Below are positions 32,071 through 42,841 of a DNA stretch of 64,000 bases, piece after piece (the stretch's first letter is position 1; the number at the start of each line of letters is the position of its first letter). Under the pieces are notes generated by a model that saw only the letters and a program-made list of their open reading frames with translations, was not told the DNA's origin and searched no databases. A program made the position numbers and the translations under genes. The stretch covers positions 11,225,089 to 11,289,088 of the forward strand of contig OY754977.1 of NCBI GenBank assembly GCA_963576475.1. Direction: 5' to 3'. This DNA comes from Molanna angustata. Lineage: Eukaryota > Arthropoda > Insecta > Trichoptera > Molannidae.

Positions 32071-32405
32071 TTATTAAGAAGATAATAAAATCGTTAAACA
32101 GAAAAAATGTCGTACAAGGATTTTTTTCCAAACAGTGGAGAATGACAAATTGTATACAGTCAAAATGCACTAAGTCAGCAAGTGCTTTAATAAACATTCA
32201 ATAAACTATAAGATTAAAAACAATATTTTTTAATTGTGCTATATTTGTATTCAAAACTATTAATTTATCACTTCAATGTTATTGAACATTCAAAAATATT
32301 AAAGGGGAACACACAAGTTTGCATTGAAAATATAATTTTCATTAAAGTGCCATTATCTCGAAACAGTAAAATATGACTTAGTGCATTTTGGTTGTATGCC
32401 CTCGA

Positions 32406-33568
32406 TATATTCTAAGAAAAAAAAAGAATATTTGTGTGAATATTCTTCTGGAGATATCATTTAAGAAATTGAGTACATATGTATATTTGAAAAATTCAGG
32501 CATAAAAATTAAATGAGAAAGATAATTTAAAATACCTTTCCTAATATTAATTGCTCAATTTCTAAGTTCATCAATGGTCTTATTTGCTCAGCTAGCGACT
32601 ATTCAGACAAGGTTCAAATAAGAATTTTCCAAAATAAAGATAACTTATTAAATTGATATTCAAAATGTTTTTCAATGTTGACATCACTGATATTATAAAA
32701 TTCAATTCCACAAACATAAAATTGAAAGGACGATTGTCGGCTGATAAACCCCTTATCAACTGATTAAGAACATATAAAAAAATATATTTCATAAAACACA
32801 AGTGATATTCAAATTATGATTTATTTACATTTAGTCTGCTATTTCCTTATGAATATGTTCTTTAGCAACTACCGAGCTTTTCTCTTACAACATTCTGATT
32901 AGTAACAATGCTTGAGGGAATTCTTTTGGACAAGCAGATTTTGTAGCCACGAACAACTATCAACTTTTAGGACACAGGCATTTTTTCTTCACAGATTACA
33001 ACTTAAATAGTACCCATTTATTTATAAACATGAAATTAATAAATAGCAGAAGTTCTTAAAGTACTAGTTTCATTAGTTAGGGTTCTTTGGTGCAGTGTTT
33101 ACAGATTTGTAGAATTCTCAGCAGCCCTCTTACATTCTTTGAGTTCTGCAGAGTCCTTATGAATCCAACTAGCAACAGATGATAAATGCAGTGCAGAGAT
33201 ATACTAATGTCCCACTCCTAGTTTAATAATATGTAAGCTAGTATTTGAAAATGTAGAAAAATAATCTCATCAAATTATGGCAGAATAATCGGTTTATTTT
33301 ACGTCTTGAAATTAAATTCCATCAAGTGGAAATGTCTTACCACCTCCTTGCGGAGTGCGATGCTGTGACGTAAGTAAAATGGAGGACATTGGGCAAGCAC
33401 CAAATAGATATTGACTTTAAACCCTCAATGAATTCCCTGTTGTAATTGTAAACCCAGCCAGCTAATAGAGGGAGCACTAAAGATCCTAACAATCACAGTG
33501 CACATACCATCCCAAATAATTAATAATATGTTGATAATATTTAAAGACTCGTTAATTAAAGATATCTT
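32406..33568. other. Intergenic; no feature recognised
   Basis: This is sequence between the transposon and the end of RPL36. I see no coding frame or recognisable repeat that I can support. Confidence 0.4.
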
Positions 33569-33574
33569 TTTATT
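33569..33574 (-). terminator. Poly(A) signal of RPL36
   Basis: AATAAA on the minus strand, 14 bases after the RPL36 stop codon (33588). The spacing fits the very short 3' UTRs common in ribosomal-protein genes. Confidence 0.7.
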
Positions 33575-33587
33575 AAAAATTCACAAA

Positions 33588-36500
33588 TTATTTTGGATGG
33601 TGTGCCGCAGCAGCTTTGCGCATCTGTGTAAGAATGTTGGAGAGTTCTTCACGCTTCCTCTTGGCACGGATGTGGGTTCCCAAACGCCTCTTGAGGAACT
33701 TCAGGGCTCGCTTGTCGCGGGAGACCTTCAACAACTCCATGGCACGCTTCTCGTATGGAGCATGGCCGACCACTTCTCGTACCAAGTCACGAACAAACTT
33801 GGCATGTTTTGTCAACATCTGAAAAGAATTATATTTATAAGCTTTTATTCATCTTCCACCACTGCTGATTCTGCAGTAGGGGAATATCACCAATCCCTTG
33901 AAAACTTGGTCGATTGGTTTTGATCATGGGTGCAAAATAAAAAAAACGAGTGGGTTGTGGCCAACACTAAACTCTCCACAGCTAGACTATGGAATGGCCT
34001 AAGTAATGAAGTTACGTCATCTCAATCCATAAAAATATTTAAAGGTAAACTAAAACGAGTGGGTTGTAGTCAACACTAAACTCTCCACACCATAATAAGT
34101 GTTGATTTATTCTTCTTGAAAGGTTGACAATTTCTAAATGCATTTTTATGAAGAACATTTATATTAGATTCTTAAACAAATATAAGATTCCCAGAGGACA
34201 AAAGTTTTCACAATACACCAAACACACAAAAACATTGTCACGAAACTCATAGTATACACTTTTTGCATGATACCTGTTGAGAAATTTTAAGTAAAATTGC
34301 ATTACTAGCAAGATGAGCATGTGTGAGACAGTGTATCAATGTTGATGAGGCGATGTATAATAATAATAATAATGACAATTTATAAAGCGCCGTTTAGTGA
34401 CAACCGTGGTCACCTCAAGGGCGCTTTCAGTTTGCAAAAAATAATTTAAAATTAGTCCTATAGCTAACACATTGAAAATGGTGAAACATAAAACTTAATA
34501 AAATACAATAAGTTAAAATTAAGTTAAAATTAGTCCTATAGCTAACACATTGAAAATGGTGAAATATAAAACTTAAAAAAATACCTAGAAATCACAAATT
34601 AATCTTGTTACATAATCCAGATGAAATTAATTATGTGTCAAGATAGAAGAATGCGGTGATGGGTTCTCACTGCCTACCCCTTGAGGAAGATAGAAGTGGA
34701 GAGTAAAAAATACACTTGTCTATAGAGACACATAAAATATCAATATGAAGTTGATCACTCAAGTTTCCCTTACAGAAGTTATTTTACTTCTGTTATTTAC
34801 ATTTTTCATACAAATATAAAATATATTTCACATTGATATGGCAAACCATAGATTTTTTCTTTGAATTTTGACAATCCTTGAATGCATTTTTGATGAGTGT
34901 ATTTTTGTTGTATCAAAATTTCTAACAGTATAAAAATACCTCGATTTTCCAGACCGTGAGAGGACTTTGAAAATTTGGACAGATGAAATCATAGAGAAGA
35001 AATTAACGGATATCTATGGAAAACTAATCAGCTCTAGGTCTATGCACTTTACACATATGATGTTAAAATGAAGTCGATCAGACTGAAGAGAGGACACAAA
35101 AAAGATAATCCGTACGCCATACATACAACGAACATACATACATACACATCACGACGAAACTCTCTCCACACTATGGAATAGTGTGGAGAGTAAAAATCAG
35201 TTCAATATACTAAAATATTGCAAATTTAATTCTTGAAACTTACACTAATAATCATATTAAAATGTCAGCGAACTAGTTAAGAAATTCATTGGTCGTAAAT
35301 TGGAATACTGCCACTTAAAAAAATCAGAAGACCCAACCTGTAGAGGGTGACAAACATGAGAAAGAAACTGCCTTACACGAAATCTGTGAATGTCCAGTAT
35401 TAATTAAAGCCAGATACATGAAAACATATACAAGACTAGAGGTTAGTGTCCACGGAGAGGATTTGTATGGATCGGACTAATTGTATCAAATGGATTTGTT
35501 TGATACAATGACCATCGGTAACACGGATTCACTGGAGAAATGAACACAATTGCAAAAACCTGCGTACTTTGTGAGCGTCACACACACACACAGCAGCATA
35601 AATATTATTATTGTGTTATATATTTTAAAATTTATTTTTATCACTGGTGTCTGCATTTGGTCCCAAATTTATTAGGCATCGGCAGATAGCTACATATTGT
35701 ACAAATAGATGATGTAGTACTTCACTCGTTTGATGCCCTTTTAAACAAGTTTACCATACCCCACTGTCAGCCTGTGAAAAATAAGTTTTGTTATCTCCCG
35801 AGCTAAAGTATGAGTACAGGTAAAATATGTGTTAACTCATTTCCCGCATATAAAGTGTTAAGATGGCCCAATTAATGAGCATCGGTGCAGAGACAACGAA
35901 AGTTCCACTCATATTAATAATAACATAAACATATATATTTCATCAAGGGTCGGTACCAAGCAGAGCAAAAGTACCAAGACTAATTTTGATTGTCTATTGC
36001 CCAAGCATTCATTCATTTTAGGGAATGCATAAAGATGCTTATGTACAAAGACATATATTTTTTTTAAATAGTAACTTATACAAAAGAGAAAGGCAATTGT
36101 GGTTTCACTGGATTCATGAATCCTGGCCCACGAGCACAGGCGATCAGAGTACCAGCCAGAAAAAAATAATTTGCATTATGACGTAAAATATTAAATGTCA
36201 AGTTTAACAACCATTACAACTTTACCCAAATCACGATATAAGAGGGATCGGACAGACTAATTGGAGGAGACTTTCTGTCGACAGGGAGGGATGGAGGCAA
36301 TTTCTTGAGGAGGCCAAGGCCCACACCGGGCTGTAGCGCCATTGCTGATAATGATGATGATAAAATAAGTCTATATGATAGTATATATAAATAAAACTTG
36401 TAAAGTAAACAAATATTGAATATAAATATTATGATCACAATTCATTATTGTATGTCATTCAATGATATATCAGAAGCTCGGAAAGACCTACATCTCAAAA

Positions 36501-38347
36501 AAAAAATAACTAACTCCACGCCATTTTTACTTGGAGCAAAAGAAATCTTGTCTCCTTTAACGTCTCAAAAACCCAAGCCTGCATAATTTCTGCGAAGAGG
36601 AACCCTAACGAATTGCTGGTGTCTTTCAACGGAAGCACCCTACATAACCTGCTTGGAGTTTCTATAACAAACCAACTACAAAGGTTCAATTGAAACTAAG
36701 GTGAAACTCGCCTCAAAATAACTGAGCGTATTACATAAAGCGCGTAGGTATTTTACAAAAATTCTAATTTTTATTCTCTACAAAGCCCAATTATTGAATA
36801 CGGTAGTCACCTCTGGAGTAAGGCCTCCCCAATACCTACTGAATATCCTCAATGACTGATGGGTCGCTATAACTAGACCACAGACGCAAGGTCGGTATTC
36901 TAAGTTTATTCTATAGATACTACCACGGGAGATGCTCAGAAGAATGTTCATCCCTGGTCCCTCTTCCACCCATTCACAATAGAGTCACTCGTTTTACTCA
37001 ATCTTCACGCCCGTTCGGAGTAAACCTTCAATTTACAAAAATCAGTCGCTTATCACTCTTTATACTAAAATAGCAACTCGGCTGTGGAACGATCTTCCGA
37101 ATCTTATTTCCACCATCTTACAACCCTTTTTTTTTATCGCAAATAGCAAACCCTCCACAATCCAACGTGCCCTTCTTCGGAAGATTATAATGGACCCAAA
37201 TCCTAATAGCCATGTTAAAATATGTTATTATTTTCTTCAATGTTTAATTGCTTTGTACTTAAAAAGTATATTCCAAAAACAAGTTTTGGTGTAAAATAAC
37301 TTTTCAAGTGATATATTAAAAACTGTCATATTAAGAAAACCAAAGAAACGGGCCTCTTATAGATTTTATGGTGCCACTATTTTTACGACCGGAATTGGCG
37401 GGAAAAGCGTTTTCCCGCCAAAAAGTGTCTATTTACACGAAAGATTTTCTGACGTCGTCTATGTTTTTAGGTCATTTATAACCATAGAAAGCGCAGATAA
37501 ATCAAAATTCAAAAATATTTACCTTTGTCATTTTTTCAATGGTCATAAAAATGCATCATGGAAACCAACTTGAAGAAAAAATAAATAATATTGGCATCTT
37601 ATTACATTTACTTAATTTTATAAATCATTTTTCATCGAGATCTACAATTATAACAAAGTATAAACAAAGGTAAATATTTTTATAACTTGATTTATCTGCG
37701 TTTTCTGTGGTTATTTTTGTTATCGTCTATGGTTGAGTCGTGTAAATAGTCGTAGCCTACATTTTATCTGAATAAATAATAACGATGTTACTATTATAAT
37801 AAAAATCGCCAATCTCAATATAGAATGGCGATGTAGGCCACTTGTAAATAATAAATAAATAAAAATTTGGCACTAAAAAAAAATTTTATGACATTTGTTA
37901 TTTTGAAAAATAGTTATTTTTTCCGTAATATGGACACTTCTCAATATTCGTGAAAATAAGAAAAAAACATTTCAAACAAACACAAAGTAAATCAAGTTAT
38001 TCCTAGTTTCATAGGGCTAGTATACTTCTCATACAATCATTTTGATGGAAAAATTGTTTACATTGATATAATTGACGTACATCAAATAATTGTAGTCAAT
38101 TAATTATTGAAAAACAAATGTCAGGCATCGTACAAAATCATAATTTTATTTCGGAATACATTATAAACATACCCCCTTCCTCCTTGAAGGCCTGATTTTG
38201 ACATTTTTCTCCGCTGACTTTTTGCCGGCTGAAATCTTTGTGGTCCTATGACCACGCTCCAATCCTACGGCCACTTCGTACATAATTTTCCTTTTTTTCG
38301 GCGCATCACCCTTCCCTCCGGCCTTATTTTCAGATTCGGACACCATG
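33588..38347 (-). CDS. RpL36: 60S ribosomal protein L36 (eL36), split by a 4.35-kb intron
   Basis: Two coding exons, 38347-38173 and 33818-33588, join in phase 0 (donor GTATGT, acceptor TTTTCAG). Together they encode eL36, a structural protein of the large ribosomal subunit. The conserved N-terminal block [17 protein letters not shown] is in the first exon. The second holds [40 protein letters not shown] and [15 protein letters not shown], nearly identical across animals. The first ATG (38346) adds about 20 residues, [20 protein letters not shown], before the usual eL36 start; translation may instead begin at the Met before YEVAVG. The intron carries LINE pieces (33960, 35290, 36225, 36467) and a TIR element (37425). 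No frame damage is seen, and the upstream TOP-type exon supports this as the functional gene rather than a pseudogene. Confidence 0.95.
33905..34330 (+). mobile_element. Dispersed repeat family R2 with a LINE C-terminal remnant
   Basis: About 33960-34050 reads [20 protein letters not shown], the ARLWN-type C-terminus of a non-LTR RT. The neighbouring sequence (GTGGGTTGTGGCCAACACTA, CACGAAACTCATAGTATAC) recurs at 34860-35200, 46180-46350 (minus) and 51390-51790, forming a dispersed family. Confidence 0.55.
34370..34600. repeat. Short ATA microsatellite, hairpin and local duplication
   Basis: (AATAAT)n at about 34360 is followed by AAAGCGCCGTTTAGTGAC ... GGTCACCTCAAGGGCGCTTT, a stem-loop. Then AAAATTAGTCCTATAGCTAA with the following 30 bases occurs twice (34452 and 34524) about 72 bp apart. 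Confidence 0.6.
34601..34859. other. RPL36 intron; nothing recognised
   Basis: AT-rich intron sequence with no supported feature. Confidence 0.4.
34860..35200 (+). mobile_element. Dispersed repeat family R2, second copy
   Basis: It matches parts of 33905-34330 and 51390-51790 (GAATGCATTTTTGATGAG; TCACGACGAAACTCTCTCCA; CACACTATGGAATAGTGTGG, itself a small palindrome). Order is partly rearranged. Confidence 0.5.
35290..35520 (+). mobile_element. LINE C-terminal fragment
   Basis: The plus strand reads [19 protein letters not shown], the zinc-like C-terminal motif that follows RNase H in I/R1-type LINEs. It lies within the RPL36 intron. Confidence 0.6.
35521..36224. other. RPL36 intron; nothing definite
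   Basis: There is no coding frame. A short CA-type run at about 35580 and a piece like the S1 SINE body near 36010-36060 (GGGAATGCATAAAGATGCTT) are the only hints. Confidence 0.4.
36225..36350 (+). mobile_element. RTE-like LINE 3' end with GATGAT tail
   Basis: Reads [20 protein letters not shown] and a stop, then GCTGTAGCGCCATTGCTGAT and (ATGATG)n. The last codons and the GCTGTAGCGCCAT motif match the end of the element at 300-356. Confidence 0.75.
36467..37215 (+). mobile_element. Decayed copy of the LINE at 57212-58330
   Basis: It follows the 57.2-kb element from the region after the RT active site to near its end: GAAGCTCGGAAAGACCTACA, AATTTCTGCGAAGAGGAACC, CGTAGGTATTTTACAAAAAT, CTATAGATACTACCACGGGA, GGACCCAAATCCTAATAGCC. 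Deletions and stops are frequent. Confidence 0.8.
37425..37752. mobile_element. About 330-bp terminal-inverted-repeat element
   Basis: Left end GTGTCTATTTACACGA and right end TCGTGTAAATAGTC are inverted. Inside, TCATAGACG-like, GCGCAGATAAATCAA and ATATTTACCTTTGT blocks are mirrored. Just outside on the left is a perfect hairpin (GGCGGGAAAA..TTTTCCCGCC). It lies in the RPL36 intron near the splice donor. Confidence 0.75.
37753..38172. other. RPL36 intron, donor-proximal part
   Basis: AT-rich sequence with nothing recognised apart from the GTATGT donor at 38172. Confidence 0.4.
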
Positions 38348-38523
38348 CTAAAACAAATGTCAAATTCAGATCATTTCAATAAAATATATTACAAGAATCA
38401 ATTGCGAAGAAAATAACACTCCGAGAAACTAGATATACAATAAATTTATCAATGTTTCACATAAATAGTGCAATTAAATCGCGGATTATTAAGATATTTT
38501 CGAATTATTTCCATAACACGTAC

Positions 38524-38551
38524 CTGGAACTCCGACAGATAACCTAAAAAG
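38524..38551 (-). promoter_or_regulatory. RPL36 first exon with 5' TOP start
   Basis: On the minus strand, CTTTTTAGGTTATCTGTCGG runs into a CCAG|GTACGT donor at 38523. A transcript beginning at the C (38551) would open with C and five T's, the terminal oligopyrimidine motif of ribosomal-protein mRNAs. The 28-base exon is non-coding and would splice to 38347. Confidence 0.65.
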
Positions 38552-38559
38552 AATTTTTT

Positions 38560-39080
38560 GTCTATGATTTCAATCAACATTCAGCGTAATGTTGCCAATG
38601 TAAAAATATTAAATATTATTCCTTAGTTTCCAAAAGAATGGGAATATTATTGACCGTAAAGGAATTTGGTTTTCCTTCTCATTTCAGATTGCAAAAAAAC
38701 AAGGTCCTATGGATATAGTTTTGATTTATATTTAAGAAAAAAAAATTCTCCAAAGGACACTTGTAGAGCTTGATATTTCCATAGGTATTGTGATCGATAT
38801 ATTTCCATGCATTATGATATCAAAGAAACCCAAAAACCATTATTTTACTTTGGCCTAATGTATTTCTTCTATTAATTATAGGAACGGATTATAGCGGCCT
38901 CCCAGGCCTTGTTTATATATTTAAGCATTGTCTTTTCTATTGAAAATAAATTTGAAATGTAAAATGCATTTGGCAGATTCCTGGAATCTTGGTTGGCACC
39001 CGGCGGTACGGATTGAATCTTCAGTTAACCACCCCCCCCTCCCCTACTCCATGTTTCACGGGCGCTGGGTCGCCCGGCTG
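38560..39080. other. Intergenic, 5' of RPL36
   Basis: There is no coding frame. GC content rises from about 38970, with a C-run at 39030-39045. Confidence 0.4.
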
Positions 39081-39084
39081 TAGT

Positions 39085-39460
39085 CGATCAGTTGTCATTC
39101 GGTAGGAGTCAGTGGTTGGTCGGTAGTTGTAGAGACCCGCGTGCGAGAGTGCGAGTTTGCTAGGCTATCGGACGGCCGTAGCATTTTTTCTCTAATTGTA
39201 TAAAGTAGTGAATAAGTGTGTTTCAGGTCCATATAACCAACGAGGGGTGAATTTAAGATAGTTTAAGTTACTATTAAAAATAACTTTTAAGAATAAAAAT
39301 AATTTAAATAATCGCATAATAGTGAATAAGTGTGTTTCAGGTCCATATAACCAACGAGGGGTGAATTTAAGATAGTTTTAAGTTATTTTTAATTAATATA
39401 AAGTGATATGTAGTGTAAGTGTTTCCTCTACAGTCCCGTTACGAGACCAGCAGTTTGGTA
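39085..39460 (+). promoter_or_regulatory. Possible promoter and non-coding first exon, or LTR/5'-UTR remnant
   Basis: GATCAGTTGTCATTCGG contains a canonical arthropod initiator (TCAGTT). GGTTGGTCGGT about 28 bases downstream resembles a DPE. The GC-rich block ends in CAGTTTG|GTAAGAT, a good splice donor at 39460. No open frame is present. It could be the first exon of an unseen plus-strand transcript divergent from RPL36, or the regulatory end of a decayed retroelement. Confidence 0.35.
39207..39395. repeat. Direct repeat, 114-bp period
   Basis: AGTGAATAAGTGTGTTTCAG followed by GTCCATATAACCAACGAGGG and GTGAATTTAAGATAGTTT occurs at 39207 and again at 39321 with almost no change. Confidence 0.9.
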
Positions 39461-39618
39461 AGATCTTTCCAGTTATGTATATATTATTTTTACCATGCCT
39501 GTATTTGTATGTATTTGTCTTTTCAGGCACATCGCAGCCGATTGTGTTTTATTTGATTTTTATTTTCAGGGGCAGAGTTTAATGTTTATTTTTATTATGC
39601 TTTTCAGCTTCTTTAGTT

Positions 39619-39777
39619 ATCAATTTCGCGTCCCAACATGGGACCAATATATTTCTTCCCAGCCTCCTTATATCAATCTCGCGTCCCAACTTGGGACTAG
39701 TATTTTTCTCCGCCTTCTCTAGATATCAATTTCGCGTCCCAACGTGGGACGAGTATATTCTCCGTCTTTCTTTAGAT
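39619..39777. repeat. 53-bp tandem repeat, three units
   Basis: Units begin at 39619, 39672 and 39725 with ATCAATTTCGCGTCCCAAC (ATCAATCTC in the second). Each contains the interrupted palindrome GTCCCAACNTGGGAC. The period is exactly 53 bp and the rest of each unit is pyrimidine-rich and more variable. Confidence 0.9.
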
Positions 39778-39951
39778 ATCAAGCTGTTGGTGCATGCTAC
39801 CAGCAATTCAATGGACGTGTTTTCAAATTCTCCCTCCATTTAAATAATACACCATAGTATTTTCCAAGAAGGAATCATACTGAGAATCATAAAATATTTA
39901 TCTCTACAGATATCAATAATTTATGAAGATAAGAAAAAAGTATAGTTGTTT

Positions 39952-40032
39952 CCAAATATCTTGAACCAGGCTTCCGGGTGCGCAAATTCTTTTTGCATCG
40001 ATATTTGGCAAAATGGCTCAAAATATTTGGCG
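39952..40032 (-). mobile_element. Diverged MITE, family M3
   Basis: CCAAATATCTTGAACC at one end and CTCAAAATATTTGGCG at the other are the inverted ends of the 12589 and 56256 elements; GGTGCGCAAATTC is a shared internal block. It is shortened. Confidence 0.55.
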
Positions 40033-40109
40033 ACAGCCTGAGATATTTATTTTATTGAGAGAGGTGTAACATTATAAATAAATAATAATATCTCTCTATG
40101 AAGGGCAGA

Positions 40110-40335
40110 ATTAATTACAACCTGTCATCGGCTGGTTTACATGATCATTTTATGCGCTTACCAATTATTCCTTTTTATTGAGTTCCCTATCAATCTGATT
40201 TTTGAAAGTTCTATACATTTTAATAACGAAAATCTGTTTGAAAATTAGCTGAAACACCATCGCCACCTATGGAGTAACGAAAAATCTTATTTTGTAACGC
40301 CATCTATTGAGAAATTAGTTTGTGAACAATGAAAG
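40110..40335 (-). repeat. Dispersed repeat family R1, second copy
   Basis: The reverse complement matches 5390-5640 (TCATCGGCTGGTTTAC; GTAACGCCATCTATTGAG; GGAACTC/GAGTTCCCTATC). Confidence 0.6.
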
Positions 40336-42196
40336 CAACAGTTCTTATACATGAGATGACAATGCTTTCATACAGATGTCCCCCCTGAACCTATTTATTT
40401 CCTTACAATATAAGATGTATACATATAAGATGATCAACAATGCCCCACTAGGTATATTACCTGGTCAATGAGGTATTAATTTTAACCATGTATTGTATTT
40501 TTTTGATAAATCTACATTTTCATAAATTACGAATGAACGATTTTGGAATAATGAAAGTGACCGTCATGATAAACAGTAATATTTTTAGTAGACGGAAATG
40601 CCAAAGTCATTTTATTTTGTTTCCTTAAGTGGTGTATTTTCTAAGTTTTCCTAGTATTCTCGTACATAGCAACATTTATAGTAGATGGTTTCAACTGGAC
40701 GATCAGGAAAACACAATTGTTGGAGGAGATAGTGCTTTTTCGTCATTTCTGTAGCAACACTGGAGGCTCATAAGTTTTAACTTTAAAACTCCAAACATAT
40801 TTCTGACTAATAAAGGCAAGAAAAACTAAAGAGCAATTTTTCGCATTTATTCGCAATGAAGTATTCTAATAAACTCAAATCCTTTTGTAAATAAATAAGT
40901 ACCTATCATATATTATGCCAATAATAATATTTTTGATTCTATATATACAAATATTATATTATCTTAATGGCACTACTAAATATGGGTCAGTGGTTAAGTA
41001 GTTAGTTCAATGGATTAGAGATCAAATGAACTCGCTTCAGTTAAAATTTATTCCAGTCCTTTTCAGTTGAGTTCTGTAGCATTCTATTGGGAGTAAATCA
41101 ACTTGTTTTAAATGTATATAGGATGACCGATAAACATCTTGAATGGCGTATCTGTTTGCCGATATCCACACATACATTAGTATTCATTATTTTTATGCAT
41201 AAATTATAAGTCTTGTAAACAAACTGATATTTGATTAACTGAAGTTAGAGGATACGGTTTTGTATAAGAAATAAATAATCAAAAATTGTAATTCGAGGAG
41301 TGAAAGGCTGTTTGTTTTATCGATATTTTATAAATTTTCAAGAGGAGCCATTCAAAAACTAGTGGCCATATTTTAAATTGGGTAAGGTCACTATTTCTCA
41401 AAAAAAAATCTCTCGATACATTGGTATAATTTTCAATAAAAATACAAGCCTGGCTTCAAAGATAATGTCAATATCGAAAAATGTCCCTTAAAACAAATAG
41501 TCTTTCACACCTTGATATGTATTGTGATTTTTATAATTTATGTAAGTAACGTGAATATTTTTTCTTTATATAACATAATTTTCAATTTATAAGTCCCATC
41601 TCATAAATGACATAGAATTGACAAAAATAAGTCAAATAAAATCGAGAATTGAAAACTTATTCAATTACTATGGAACTCCATCAAAAATTAACAGTAGATT
41701 AACAGTACAACTGTGAATGAAGAATTATTTTTTATTAAAAGAACATAAAAATACAAACAAGATAATATTAAACAAATATAATATAACATTTAATTGTACC
41801 CACAAGCAAGTTTTTTACTTCTCTATTGTTAACATATAGCTAATAAATAAATATCAAAAACATTGTAGCTACTGCAGATATTTATCAAATTATATTTGAG
41901 AATGAAAATTGACACATGTATATTCTTACATTTTTTTAGTTCAATGTTTTTTTTATGAATACTGATGAATGTTTATTTTATTAAAGATCCTAAAAAAATT
42001 AAATATTATTTTTACCTCCTTAATTTGCAAATTTATGATAATAAATTAGGCTACCCATAAAAAATTAGAACTAAATATCATATTCTTAATATTGAAAATA
42101 CATATTCATATGTTCTATTAATTATAGTCTAAAATATTAATAATTGAATATAACTATGATTAAAAATATATGAACAGTAATGAAATAATATACATT
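40336..42196. other. Intergenic; no feature recognised
   Basis: A long AT-rich stretch without a supported gene or repeat. Its right end is the 3' flank of TIMM29; AATAAA-like strings on the minus strand near 41970 could serve as a distant poly(A) signal. Confidence 0.4.
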
Positions 42197-42766
42197 TTAT
42201 GAATTGATATCAAAGTTATGAAATTTTTTGTAGATATTCCACCATTTTCCCATAAATCCAAAATCGACAGTTCTGTGCAATATCGAAAAATAACTAGGTT
42301 GTATATATTCACATTTTGCTTTAAACAAATCACATTTATCATCAAAATTATCCACCCATAACAAAGAAGCCACCCCAAGATTGCATCGGCGTAAAACGCC
42401 TTCATTGTAACACTGTTCTAAATGTTTAAAATGTTTTTTGGTTTCAGGATTTTGACATGTTTCACCGACCAACAGAAGTTCATTTGAATATCTTTTGAGA
42501 TCTTCGTTGAAATCCCTTTCATCTGGATTATTCTTAGCAAGTTGCCACACAACAACGGCACCCGAGGTATAATACAAAGCTTTGATTGGTTTCTCTTGAA
42601 TGTCAACGACAAGATCTACAACCATTCCTTTATAATCGGCATACAAATTCTTCCAATATAAGGCCCATTTTTCTAAAAATGTGCCCTTATATTTTTCGGG
42701 TAATATTACTTTATTCGGTAAGATAGAAAAGTTTTTCAATTTTTGACGAACAATATTGCTAGCCAT
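42197..42766 (-). CDS. Timm29: Mitochondrial import inner membrane translocase subunit Tim29
   Basis: One exon of 189 residues. Tim29 is a metazoan subunit of the TIM22 complex, which inserts carrier proteins into the mitochondrial inner membrane. The recognisable family features are an N-terminal basic region, the KGTFLEKWALYWKNLYADYK block, a membrane segment at about residues 60-78 (KPIKALYYTSGAVVVWQLA), and the downstream CNEGVLRRCNLGVASLLWV and VDFGFMGKWWNI blocks. ATG at 42766 follows a TGCG context and is the only sensible start. The length fits insect members; vertebrate proteins are longer at the C-terminus. No intron or frame damage is present. The identification rests on family pattern, not on a search. 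Confidence 0.85.
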   Translation of the reverse strand: MASNIVRQKLKNFSILPNKVILPEKYKGTFLEKWALYWKNLYADYKGMVVDLVVDIQEKPIKALYYTSGAVVVWQLAKNNPDERDFNEDLKRYSNELLLVGETCQNPETKKHFKHLEQCYNEGVLRRCNLGVASLLWVDNFDDKCDLFKAKCEYIQPSYFSILHRTVDFGFMGKWWNIYKKFHNFDINS

Positions 42767-42841
42767 CGCAAATTTACGATAAACTTAACAAAAAGTTACT
42801 TTGCAATTATAACTCAACATAACCTTTTAATTTTGAAATGT

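Larger units (their letters stand above)
27606..32401 (+). mobile_element. Complete 4.8-kb DNA transposon with DUF7869-type transposase (possibly Sola-like)
   Basis: Terminal inverted repeats of about 36 bp start GGGTATACAACCAAAATGC and end in the complement of GGGCATACAACCAAAATGC. TCGA stands on both sides (27602-27605, 32402-32405), a 4-bp target-site duplication within a target that would have read ATATCGATAT. At least seven ACTAAGTCA motifs in both orientations lie in the first 300 and last 260 bases, likely transposase binding sites. One spliced gene (27967-31055) fills the middle, and the 3' region holds a 220-bp tandem repeat. The 4-bp duplication and GGG start resemble what is described for Sola elements; that placement is inference. 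Confidence 0.9.

Noticed and set aside
33498..33923. 141-codon plus-strand frame
   Set aside because: It is the shadow of the RPL36 second coding exon on the opposite strand.
39085..39460. Confident LTR retrotransposon
   Set aside because: No paired LTR, primer-binding site or gag/pol frame was found; only a promoter-like block and repeats.
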